The position numbers and the translations under genes are program-made. DNA of 6,036 nt from an uncultured Bacteroidales bacterium. Its GTDB lineage: Bacteria > Bacteroidota > Bacteroidia > Bacteroidales > UBA932. This document shows positions 1-6,036 of the stretch, piece after piece (within the stretch, counting starts at the first letter, position 1; each line of letters opens with the position of its first letter). Location of the stretch: contig CAMOIZ010000065.1 in assembly GCA_946616385.1 (NCBI GenBank), positions 1 through 6,036 of the forward strand, in the 5' to 3' direction. Below the pieces are notes generated by a model. The model did not search any database, was not told the DNA's origin, and worked only from the letters and a program-made list of their open reading frames with translations.

Positions 1-1155
1 GAAAAGGTGCTCCGCGCGAAGATAGACATGGCACATCCGAACATGATGTTCCGTGATCCTATCCTCTACCGCATCAAGCATGCTCATCATCATCGCACGG
101 GCGACAAATGGTGCATCTACCCCATGTACGACTACACCCACGGCCAGTGCGATTCCATCGAGCATATCACTCATTCCATCTGCACCCTCGAATTCGACGT
201 CCACCGTCCTCTTTACGACTGGTTCATCGAGACTCTGGGCATCTTCCCCAGCCATCAGTACGAATTCGCCCGCCTGAACCTCACCTACACCCTCATGAGC
301 AAGCGCAAGCTTCTCGAGCTCGTGCAGAAGGGACTCGTGGCCGGATGGGACGACCCCCGCATGCCTACGCTCTGCGGTGTCCGCAGGCGCGGATATACAG
401 CCGAGGCTCTCAAGATGTTCTGCGACAAGATCGGAGTCAGCAAGCGCGACCAGCTGATGGACATCCAACTGCTCGAATGGTGCGTAAGGCAGGACCTCAA
501 CGCCCGTTCCAACCGCTATATGGTAGTACAGGATCCCGTCAAGCTGACCATCACCAACTATCCTGAAGATCAGGTGGAGTGGTTCGACTGCCCTCTCAAT
601 CCTGCGGAACCGGAGGGAGCCACAAGGAAGGTTCCTTTCACCAAGGAACTCTACATCGAGCGCGCCGACTTCATGGAGGATGCTCCCAAGAAGTTCTTCC
701 GCCTCAAGCCCGACGGCGAAGTGCGACTGAAATACACTTATATCATCAAATGCGAAGAGGTGGTGAAGGACGCCGAAGGCAACATAGTGGAACTGAAATG
801 CACCTACGATCCTTCCACAAGGCCCGGCAATGGTGAATGGCGCTCTGTCAAGGGCACGATCCACTGGGTCAGCACCAAATATGCGAAGGAGATCACCCTG
901 CGCAACTACGACCGCCTCTTTACCCTCGCCGACATGAGCCAGGTGCCTGAAGACAAGGACTACAAGGATTTCCTCAATCCCGAATCCCTGGTGGTGGCGA
1001 AGGCTTTCGCAGAACCAGCCCTGCTGGACGACGCTTCCGGAATCGCGGTTCAGTTCGAACGCACAGGCTACTACATCAAGGACAAGGATTCCACTCCGGA
1101 AGAGCCGGTATTCAACAAGACGACGTCGTTGAAAGACAGCTACAAGCCTGAATGA
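1..1155 (+). CDS. glnS: Glutaminyl-tRNA synthetase, C-terminal two-thirds (5' end outside window)
   Basis: This cytoplasmic class I aminoacyl-tRNA synthetase charges tRNA-Gln with glutamine using ATP. The reading frame is open from base 1, giving 384 codons before TGA. Its MSKRK, the KMSKS-loop equivalent, is near fragment residue 99 and lies near residue 268 in the E. coli enzyme, so roughly 170 N-terminal residues, including the HIGH-type ATP motif, lie upstream of the window. Visible GlnRS hallmarks are LRAKIDM at the start, KWCIYPMYD (about 37-45), ITHSICTLEF (about 56-65), QYEFARLNL, GWDDPRMPT and RRRGYTAEAL. The two-barrel anticodon-binding region follows, with DPVKLTI, KYTYIIKCEEV and KGTIHWVS, then NPESLV and FERTGYY near the end. 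The C-terminus falls where E. coli GlnRS ends, with no extra domain. The codon at 7 (GTG) is internal and is not the start. The stop overlaps the flippase ATG by four bases. The identification is secure. Confidence 0.97.
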   Translation, partial: EKVLRAKIDMAHPNMMFRDPILYRIKHAHHHRTGDKWCIYPMYDYTHGQCDSIEHITHSICTLEFDVHRPLYDWFIETLGIFPSHQYEFARLNLTYTLMSKRKLLELVQKGLVAGWDDPRMPTLCGVRRRGYTAEALKMFCDKIGVSKRDQLMDIQLLEWCVRQDLNARSNRYMVVQDPVKLTITNYPEDQVEWFDCPLNPAEPEGATRKVPFTKELYIERADFMEDAPKKFFRLKPDGEVRLKYTYIIKCEEVVKDAEGNIVELKCTYDPSTRPGNGEWRSVKGTIHWVSTKYAKEITLRNYDRLFTLADMSQVPEDKDYKDFLNPESLVVAKAFAEPALLDDASGIAVQFERTGYYIKDKDSTPEEPVFNKTTSLKDSYKPE

Positions 1156-2681
1156 CAGACAGACAGGACATAACGGAGAACAGCAGAAGGATCGCACGCA
1201 ATACGGTCCTTCTGTATTTCCGTATGTTCCTGCTGATGGCCGTGGGGCTTTTCACCTCGAGGGTGATACTGCATGCCCTGGGCGAAACCGAACTCGGCAT
1301 CTACAGCGCAGTGGGAGGGGCCGTAGCCCTCTTCGGAGTGCTTACCGGTTCGATGTCTTCCGCCATCAGCCGCTTCATCACCTACGAAATGGGGCTGAAG
1401 GAGTCCGACCTCGGCAAAGTCTTCTCTTCGGCGGTCTGCATCCAGTTGATGCTCTCCGCAGCTGTAGTGCTGATTGCCGAGCCGCTGTGCCTTTGGTGGA
1501 TCTCCCACAAGATGGTTCTGCCCCCGGACCGCATCTTCGCCGCCCGATGGGTGCTGCAGTTTTCTCTCCTGAGTTTTGTAATCCAACTGATCAGCGTCCC
1601 CTACAATGCCGACATCATCGCGCACGAGAGGATGGACGCCTTTGCCTGGATAAGCATTTTCGAAGCATTCGGAGGGCTTGCCGTGGCCCTTGCAATCAAG
1701 TACTCCCCCATCGACAGGCTGATTTTCTATTCGGCCATGCTCGCGCTGGTCAGCCTGCTAGTCCGGATGGCTTACGGCATATTCTGCAAGCGCCACTTCG
1801 CGGAGGCGAATGCCGGATGGAAGCCGGACAGGAAGTTGTTCGGCAAGATGTTTTCATTCGCCGGGTGGAATTTCATCGGCTCCGGCTCGGGAGTGCTTCG
1901 CGACTATGGCGGCAACATTCTGCTGAACGCCTTTTTCGGCCCCGTAGCCAACGCCGCATGGTACTATGCCAGCAAGATCAACGGGGCTGTGCAGAAATTC
2001 GTCACGAGTTTCACCACGGCCATCAATCCCCAGATAACCAAATCGTGGGCGGCCGGGGAACACGACTATATGATGCGTCTGATTTTCAGGGGCTCACGAA
2101 TGTCCATCTGGCTGATGCTTCTGGTAACGCTTCCCATCCTGTTCAATACCTCCTTCCTCACTGAATTATGGCTTGGGAAGGGTCTTGTGCCCGATGGGAC
2201 CGTTCTTTTCATACAACTGATCCTCATCTACATAATGATAGAGGCCATATCCTACACGATGGTCACCGCCATGCTCTCCACCGGAGACATACGCAACTAC
2301 CAGATTTTCGTAGGAGGCCTACAGCTTCTTAACCTGCCGGTCGACTGGATCCTTCTCAAGGCCGGAGCCCCGGCATACACCATTTTCGTAGTCGCGTCCG
2401 TGGTCGCGGTACTGTGTCTCGCAGCGCGTCTTTACATGCTGCGCAAGATGATAGCACTTCCCACAGGCAGGTTCCTGCGCGAAGTGCTGCTGCGCGAAAT
2501 CCTGGTCGCAGGCATCGCAGCCGTTGTGCCATTTCTCCTTTCCAAGCATTTGGAACCCGGCTGGGGAGCCTTCCTCATCAGTCTCGCCGCAACCGAGATC
2601 TGGAGTGCAGGCGTCATCTGGCTGCTCGGGCTGGAGCACGACGAAAAAGACATCCTGATACATAAAATAATCAGGCGATGA
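1152..2681 (+). CDS. Polysaccharide/lipid-linked oligosaccharide flippase (Wzx-like, MATE/MVF superfamily)
   Basis: This is a 509-residue integral inner-membrane protein, predicted to flip undecaprenyl-linked glycan from the cytoplasmic to the periplasmic face. It has about 12-13 hydrophobic segments by eye, near residues 18-40, 50-66, 90-115, 132-152, 165-183, 189-211, 235-262, 316-336, 350-375, 386-402, 408-427, 447-464 and 472-493. Basic loops lie between several of them. The N-terminus (SRRIARNTVLLYFRM, then FTSRVIL, ALGETELGIYSAVGG and SMSSAISRF) matches the pattern typical of Bacteroidales polysaccharide-biosynthesis flippases, including the conserved (R)IA(R/K)NT before the first helix. 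That pattern supports the ATG at 1152, which overlaps the glnS stop as ATGA. The length is usual for the family. Substrate cannot be read from sequence. A drug/sodium antiporter role is the alternative name for this superfamily, but the glycan gene neighbours argue for glycan export. Confidence 0.88.
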   Translation: MTDRQDITENSRRIARNTVLLYFRMFLLMAVGLFTSRVILHALGETELGIYSAVGGAVALFGVLTGSMSSAISRFITYEMGLKESDLGKVFSSAVCIQLMLSAAVVLIAEPLCLWWISHKMVLPPDRIFAARWVLQFSLLSFVIQLISVPYNADIIAHERMDAFAWISIFEAFGGLAVALAIKYSPIDRLIFYSAMLALVSLLVRMAYGIFCKRHFAEANAGWKPDRKLFGKMFSFAGWNFIGSGSGVLRDYGGNILLNAFFGPVANAAWYYASKINGAVQKFVTSFTTAINPQITKSWAAGEHDYMMRLIFRGSRMSIWLMLLVTLPILFNTSFLTELWLGKGLVPDGTVLFIQLILIYIMIEAISYTMVTAMLSTGDIRNYQIFVGGLQLLNLPVDWILLKAGAPAYTIFVVASVVAVLCLAARLYMLRKMIALPTGRFLREVLLREILVAGIAAVVPFLLSKHLEPGWGAFLISLAATEIWSAGVIWLLGLEHDEKDILIHKIIRR

Positions 2682-3796
2682 TACGCATTACCGACAGGGA
2701 ACTTTGCTGCGGATGCAGCGCGTGCGCGGATTGCTGTCCGCACGGCGCCATCACCATGAAGGCGGATGCCATGGGTTTCCGCTATCCTTCAGTGGATGAA
2801 TCCCTGTGCGTAGACTGCGGCATCTGCGAGAAGGTCTGCGCCTTCCACAAACCGGATTCCGCCGCGGCAGACACCTGCGAAGCCATCCGATTCCCGGACC
2901 TCATGGACGAAAGCCAGAGCGGGGGTCTGGCCTATGCACTGATGCGCAAGGCGATATGCAACGGTTTCATTGTTTACGGAGCTGCGGTCGATGACGATTT
3001 CTGCGTGCGTCACCGCAGAGTGGATTCCATGGACGGGCTCGCCCCCCTGCGCCTCAGCAAATACGTGCAGAGCGACATGAAGGGCATCCCGGCGCAGGTA
3101 CTCGAAGATTTAAGAAACGGCCGGAAAGTGCTTTTCACCGGAACTCCCTGCCAGTGCGCAGGAATCGCATCCGCTGCAGGAAAAATGCTCAGGAATCTGC
3201 TGACGGCGGACATCATCTGCCATGGTGTGCCCTCACCATCAGTTTGGAAAGGATATCTAGAGAGCATGGAACGAAGGCATGCAAAGAAGATATCTTCCGT
3301 CGTTTTCCGTGACCCGTCGCTGGGATGGCATGGTCACAGGGAGGCCATCTGCTTCGGTAATGAAAAAGTCGTGAGCGACGAGTACACATTCTTCTTCTAC
3401 CAGCACCTCATGCTCCGTCCTTCATGCACCGTATGTCCATTCGCATCCCTTCACAGAGTGTCGGACATAACGATGGCGGACTGCTGGGGGGTGGAAAAGA
3501 TTCTGCCCGGCTTCGCCGACGACAACAGGGGATGTTCAGTCCTGTTCGCGAACACTAAGGCAGGCTTGGACTTTACCCGGGATTTCCCGGATGGGTGCAG
3601 CCGAGCGCCAATGGAGATTCCATCAGAGAAGGATCAGGCCAACCTTTATTCGCCAAGTTCCGCCCACAAACGTGCAAAATCGTTTGAAAATACCTATATT
3701 CGCAAAGGCTATGATGTTGTGCTCCACCGATTTGGCATACAGTCGCGGAGTCACCGCATCGACGAATTCATAAAGAAAGTCAAACGTCATATATGA
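2678..3796 (+). CDS. Ferredoxin-FrhB fusion: coenzyme F420 hydrogenase/dehydrogenase beta-subunit family protein
   Basis: This 372-residue cytoplasmic redox protein has unknown substrate. Residues 1-58 form a 2x[4Fe-4S] ferredoxin domain. The first CxxCxxCxxxCP motif is C10, C13, C16, C20 (with extra C11 and C19), and the second is C44, C47, C50, C54. FrhB/FdhB-type N and C domains follow. Their hallmarks are S81-G-G, KYVQSD (128-133), FTGTPCQ around C158, CHGVPS at C181, FRDPSLGW, the C250-x2-C253-PF pair, and SDITMADCWG ending near 271. The F420-reducing hydrogenase subunit FrhB itself binds FAD and a 4Fe-4S cluster, and here the family-typical cysteines are kept. Bacteroidota are not known to make F420, so a flavin or another donor is more likely; this is inference. 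ATGA overlaps join it to the flippase and to the pyruvyl transferase, a pairing common in Bacteroidales glycan loci, which suggests a redox step in glycan building. The last roughly 60 codons look AT-richer than the rest. Confidence 0.9.
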   Translation: MIRITDRELCCGCSACADCCPHGAITMKADAMGFRYPSVDESLCVDCGICEKVCAFHKPDSAAADTCEAIRFPDLMDESQSGGLAYALMRKAICNGFIVYGAAVDDDFCVRHRRVDSMDGLAPLRLSKYVQSDMKGIPAQVLEDLRNGRKVLFTGTPCQCAGIASAAGKMLRNLLTADIICHGVPSPSVWKGYLESMERRHAKKISSVVFRDPSLGWHGHREAICFGNEKVVSDEYTFFFYQHLMLRPSCTVCPFASLHRVSDITMADCWGVEKILPGFADDNRGCSVLFANTKAGLDFTRDFPDGCSRAPMEIPSEKDQANLYSPSSAHKRAKSFENTYIRKGYDVVLHRFGIQSRSHRIDEFIKKVKRHI

Positions 3797-4764
3797 AAAC
3801 AGGCATTCTCACCTTCCATGCAGCCAAGAACTATGGCGCCGTACTTCAGTGCCGATGTCTCTACGAGGTACTCAAATCCCTTGGGCACGAGGTGAGCGTG
3901 ATTGATTACAGGCCCGATTATCTTGTCGAGCCCTATAAACTCTGGAAGCGTTCATTTCTCAGACACCCCGGCACCGTGCTGAAAGTTTCTGCAAGAATCG
4001 CCGGAGCGCTCCGCAGGGATGCCGCCTTCGACAGCTTCATCGACGAAATGGCCCTGGAACCTGTGGATGGCTCCTCCTTCGATGCCATCTTCTATGGCAG
4101 CGACCAGATCTGGAACCGCAACATCTGCCGCGGCATCGATCCGATGTTCTATGCCGGAGCGCCTCTGGCAGCCATGACACGCAACATCGCCTACGCCGCC
4201 AGCGACGGCAACATCATCCCAAGTGCCGAAGAGCAGAAGGTCGTCCGCAGATATCTTCATAATTTCCACCGTATCGGTGTGAGGGAGGAAGCCATGCTGG
4301 AAAGGATGGACGAAGAAGGCATACCGGCTGTGCTCAACCTCGATCCGGTAATGCTTGCCGGAGCCGAAGTCCTGGACGGCATCTGTGCGCCGCCCGTCTG
4401 CAAGGAAGGATATGTGCTGACTTACGAGGCGATCGACAACCCGGCGGTACTCGACAAAGCCCGCAGGATAGCTTCGGAAAAGCATCTTAAAGTAATCTCC
4501 GTTTCACGTACCCCGTATAGCGGAGGCACCAACAAATACGGGCCGAAGGAATTCGTAGCCCTGTTCAGGGACGCCGCAAAGGTAGTGACCACTTCCTATC
4601 ACGGTGTCGTCCTGTCAATCCTGTTCAACAAGGATTATGAATACGTCCGTACCAACACTCCGGCAGACGGCAGGATCGACTCCCTGCTGGCCGCTCTCGA
4701 TAAAAAGGGCATCGATGCCCTTCGCGCGCAGTCGCTGGATTTCATAAAGGAGGCTTTGTCATGA
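3793..4764 (+). CDS. Polysaccharide pyruvyl transferase family protein (PS_pyruv_trans, CsaB/WcaK-like)
   Basis: This 323-residue cytoplasmic enzyme has a GT-B-like family fold. Characterised members move a pyruvyl group from phosphoenolpyruvate onto a sugar as a ketal, giving the glycan a negative charge. The N-terminus carries the family's H-x3-NYGAxLQ signature (H9, N13-Y14-G15-A16, Q19), followed by GHEVSVIDYRP (31-41). Further marks are YGSDQIWN (S103-N108), IAYAASDG, GVRE (162-165), LDPVML (from 183), GPKEF and TTSYHGVVLSILFNK with S268 and H270. The S-x-H-G histidine is the family's conserved active-site position. Length is within the normal range and no break is seen. The ATG at 3793 is chosen because the conserved motif begins within ten residues and it forms an ATGA overlap with the preceding gene. 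Acceptor sugar cannot be predicted. Some members of this broad family have no tested activity, so a transfer other than ketal formation is possible. Confidence 0.9.
   Translation: MKTGILTFHAAKNYGAVLQCRCLYEVLKSLGHEVSVIDYRPDYLVEPYKLWKRSFLRHPGTVLKVSARIAGALRRDAAFDSFIDEMALEPVDGSSFDAIFYGSDQIWNRNICRGIDPMFYAGAPLAAMTRNIAYAASDGNIIPSAEEQKVVRRYLHNFHRIGVREEAMLERMDEEGIPAVLNLDPVMLAGAEVLDGICAPPVCKEGYVLTYEAIDNPAVLDKARRIASEKHLKVISVSRTPYSGGTNKYGPKEFVALFRDAAKVVTTSYHGVVLSILFNKDYEYVRTNTPADGRIDSLLAALDKKGIDALRAQSLDFIKEALS
4705..4722. repeat. 18-bp perfect palindrome inside the 3' end of the pyruvyl transferase gene
   Basis: AAGGGCATCGATGCCCTT equals its own reverse complement. As RNA it could fold into a 7-bp stem closed by a UCGA tetraloop. 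It ends 23 bases before the AAAGGAGG in front of the GT2 gene and 38 bases before that gene's start. It encodes part of KKGIDALR, and the Gly-Ile-Asp-Ala codons chosen (GGC ATC GAT GCC) are palindromic by themselves, so coding alone could explain most of it. No U-tract follows, so it is not a classical terminator. Function is unproven. Confidence 0.4.
4746..4753 (+). promoter_or_regulatory. Shine-Dalgarno-like AAAGGAGG ahead of the GT2 gene
   Basis: AAAGGAGG lies seven bases before the ATG at 4761, the classical spacing for a ribosome binding site. It sits inside the end of the pyruvyl transferase frame and encodes part of Ile-Lys-Glu-Ala. The other four starts in the window lack such a motif and instead have A-rich or unremarkable leaders, as is usual in Bacteroidota, where Shine-Dalgarno use is weak. 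It supports the chosen start but may be a coding coincidence. Confidence 0.45.
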
Positions 4765-5567
4765 AAGTATCGGTTATAGTCACATGCTACAATCTTTCAC
4801 GCTACCTGCCCGAAGCTCTGGACAGCGTCCTTGCCCAGGATTTCAACGACTGGGAGTGCATTGTCGTGAATGACGGCTCGGAAGATTCCACTTCTGCCGT
4901 GGCAAAAGGATACACGGAAAAAGACAGCCGTTTTCATCTGTTGGAACTGAAGAACGGCGGAGTTATACGCGCCAGGAACGAAGGAGTAAAAGCGTCCTGC
5001 GGGGAATACCTGCTGTTTCTCGATGCCGACGACATACTTTTCGCAGATTACGTCGGCAAAGCGGTACACATCCTTGATTCAAGGCCGGATGTGCTGATCG
5101 TGTCGGGCCCGGCCGAGCCATTCAGCGATGGGCCGGCGAAAATCGCGATAGAGATTCCTCCTTTTTCGAAAGACACTATGCTTGCGCGCAACAGCCTGCA
5201 CATATCCTCCATGCTGAGAAGAAAAGATTTCGACCGCGCGGGAGGATTCAATCCCGATATGGCTGCTGGGCTCGAGGACTGGGACCTGTGGCTCGGGGTT
5301 CTCGAGAATGACGGGGAAGTGGAGATGCTGCCGGATCCTGTCCTGCGCTACAGGATACGCCGGGATTCCCGCAACAAGCGCATATCCAACGACACCCTCA
5401 AAGATCTCAGGCGCAAACTGTGGGAGCATCATAAAGTATTGTATTCCAAGTATTTTCTTGATCCCGTCGACACCATGGAATATAGAAGGCTGGCGTATAC
5501 GAACAGGAAACTCTCGCGCCTGCCCGGAGCAAGGATTCTCAACTTGATCAAAAACCTATTCAGATAA
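4761..5567 (+). CDS. Glycosyltransferase family 2 (GT-A fold)
   Basis: This 268-residue cytoplasmic or membrane-associated enzyme should transfer a sugar from a nucleotide-sugar donor to a growing lipid-linked glycan. The N-terminus has the GT2 nucleotide-binding pattern: SVIVTCYN (4-11), YLPEALDSVLAQ (15-26) and IVVNDGSEDST (34-44, D38). NGG and RARNEG follow, then the metal-binding DxD in FLDADD (D88, D90). GGFNPDM and EDWDLWL (E172-D173-W174-D175) mark the acceptor side and the likely catalytic-base region. No transmembrane helix is visible, but the last 15 or so residues, rich in Arg, Lys and hydrophobics, could form an amphipathic membrane-contact helix. The length is short to average for the family and appears intact. 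It overlaps the previous gene by ATGA and the next by one base. Donor, acceptor and linkage cannot be inferred. Confidence 0.92.
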   Translation: MKVSVIVTCYNLSRYLPEALDSVLAQDFNDWECIVVNDGSEDSTSAVAKGYTEKDSRFHLLELKNGGVIRARNEGVKASCGEYLLFLDADDILFADYVGKAVHILDSRPDVLIVSGPAEPFSDGPAKIAIEIPPFSKDTMLARNSLHISSMLRRKDFDRAGGFNPDMAAGLEDWDLWLGVLENDGEVEMLPDPVLRYRIRRDSRNKRISNDTLKDLRRKLWEHHKVLYSKYFLDPVDTMEYRRLAYTNRKLSRLPGARILNLIKNLFR

Positions 5568-6036
5568 TGAACTTTAAACTATTACTCGGAAGCCTGTTTG
5601 CAACAGTGCTCTTATCCGCCTCTTGCACAGGCGGAAATGAACCCGAAAGCATTACCGCCGCCAATGCCCTGGCCAAGCGTCTCATTCCCAATCAAGCCGC
5701 GAAGATTGTCTTCCGCGAAGTTCCCGCCGACACCGCCGACACCTTCACCCTCAGTTCGGAGAACGGGAAGATAGTGATTGCCGCCAACAACGCCGGCACG
5801 ATGGCAGTCGGCCTTAACTATTACCTCAACAACTACTGCAATACTACGGTCTCACAATATGCAGCTCACCCCGTGGAGATGCCCGAGGTGCTGCCGGATG
5901 TACCGAAACCTGTAAGCGTGAGCGCAAAGGTCCCCTACAGGTTCTATCTCAATTACTGCACCTTCGGCTACGCCATGCCATGGTGGGGATGGAAAGAATG
6001 GGAACGTTTTATCGACTGGATGGCCCTGAACGGTGT
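5567..6036 (+). CDS. GH89 alpha-N-acetylglucosaminidase (NAGLU family) lipoprotein, 5' end only
   Basis: This frame starts with the A of the GT2 stop (TAATG) and stays open to the window edge, giving 156 complete codons. Residues 1-19 are a lipoprotein signal: K4, a hydrophobic core, then LSASC with C20 as the lipidated cysteine. The -3 position is Ser rather than Leu, a relaxed lipobox. Residues about 24-115 fit the small N-terminal domain of NAGLU-type enzymes (NNAGTMAVGLNYYLNNYC). From about 122 the catalytic barrel begins with PYRFYLNYCTFGY and WWGWKEWERFIDWMALNG, closely matching human NAGLU (YYQNVCTQSYSF, DWMALNGINLA). GH89 enzymes release terminal alpha-GlcNAc, for example from heparan sulfate fragments or mucin alpha-1,4-GlcNAc caps. 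The catalytic acids lie beyond the window. Expected location is the periplasm or outer membrane. The family call is firm; substrate is inference. Confidence 0.92.
   Translation, partial: MNFKLLLGSLFATVLLSASCTGGNEPESITAANALAKRLIPNQAAKIVFREVPADTADTFTLSSENGKIVIAANNAGTMAVGLNYYLNNYCNTTVSQYAAHPVEMPEVLPDVPKPVSVSAKVPYRFYLNYCTFGYAMPWWGWKEWERFIDWMALNG

Noticed and set aside
108..566. Plus-strand alternative frame of 152 codons inside glnS
   Set aside because: Its His/Arg/Pro-rich translation is typical of a frame-shifted reading of GlnRS codons; the GlnRS frame is unmistakable.
1154..1165. Three GACA units just after the flippase start codon, resembling a phase-variation repeat
   Set aside because: Three units are too few for frequent slippage and can arise by chance; there is no sign of a longer tract.
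1140..1625. Minus-strand open frame of 161 codons opposite the flippase start
   Set aside because: It lies antisense to a well-supported membrane protein gene, its translation is rich in His, Gln, Arg and Gly with no recognisable motif, and this is expected of codon-biased, fairly GC-rich coding DNA.
1487..2164. Plus-strand second-frame open frame of 225 codons inside the flippase gene
   Set aside because: Its translation is rich in Arg, His, Pro and Gln without hydrophobic pattern or motif, while the overlapping flippase frame is continuous and typical of its family.
3600..3796. AT-richer stretch at the end of the FrhB-like gene, considered as a transfer boundary
   Set aside because: The frame continues smoothly into a Lys/Arg-rich C-terminus, and the change is small and based only on inspection; a sliding-window GC plot would be needed to call a boundary.
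3952..4485. Minus-strand open frame of 177 codons opposite the pyruvyl transferase gene
   Set aside because: No family resemblance and low-complexity composition; the plus-strand frame carries all conserved motifs of a known family, so this is a shadow.
5565..5569. Possible promoter or terminator between the GT2 and GH89 genes
   Set aside because: The genes overlap by one base, and I see no stem-loop with a U-tract and no TAnnTTTG motif just upstream.

Overview
The window looks like chromosomal DNA of a member of the Bacteroidota, most likely Bacteroidales. Three things suggest this. GlnRS occurs in only a minority of bacterial groups, and this phylum is one of them. The flippase N-terminus and the ferredoxin/FrhB plus pyruvyltransferase pair resemble those of Bacteroidales capsule and surface-glycan loci. 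The last gene encodes an exported GH89 lipoprotein of a kind common in gut Bacteroidales. By eye the GC content is above 50%, which would fit an Alistipes-like or uncultured gut/rumen Bacteroidales lineage better than Bacteroides itself. Genus cannot be settled from this sequence.

Layout: six genes, all on the + strand, with no intergenic space. (1) The 3' two-thirds of glnS, glutaminyl-tRNA synthetase (1-1155). (2) A Wzx/MATE-like polysaccharide flippase (1152-2681). (3) A ferredoxin-FrhB fusion protein of the coenzyme F420 hydrogenase/dehydrogenase beta-subunit family (2678-3796). (4) A polysaccharide pyruvyl transferase family protein (3793-4764). (5) A GT2 family glycosyltransferase (4761-5567). 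(6) The 5' end of a GH89 alpha-N-acetylglucosaminidase lipoprotein (5567-6036, cut by the window edge). The first four junctions are 4-base ATGA overlaps and the fifth is a 1-base TAATG overlap. No tRNA, rRNA, CRISPR, insertion sequence, terminator or stretch without a gene is present.

Genes 2-5 read as a compact surface-glycan module. The GT2 would add a sugar on the cytoplasmic face, the pyruvyl transferase would add a pyruvate-type group from PEP, the Fe-S/flavin-type protein would do an unidentified redox step, and the flippase would move the lipid-linked product across the inner membrane. No polymerase, initiating transferase or second glycosyltransferase is visible, so the pathway must depend on genes elsewhere or make something small. 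The frame of this module is unusual: a housekeeping aminoacyl-tRNA synthetase upstream and a glycan-degrading lipoprotein downstream, all apparently in one translationally coupled transcript. The most open question is the role of the FrhB-like redox protein beside the pyruvyl transferase. The arrangement recurs in Bacteroidales, but to my knowledge its chemistry is not established. I see no clear sign of a wholly new system here.
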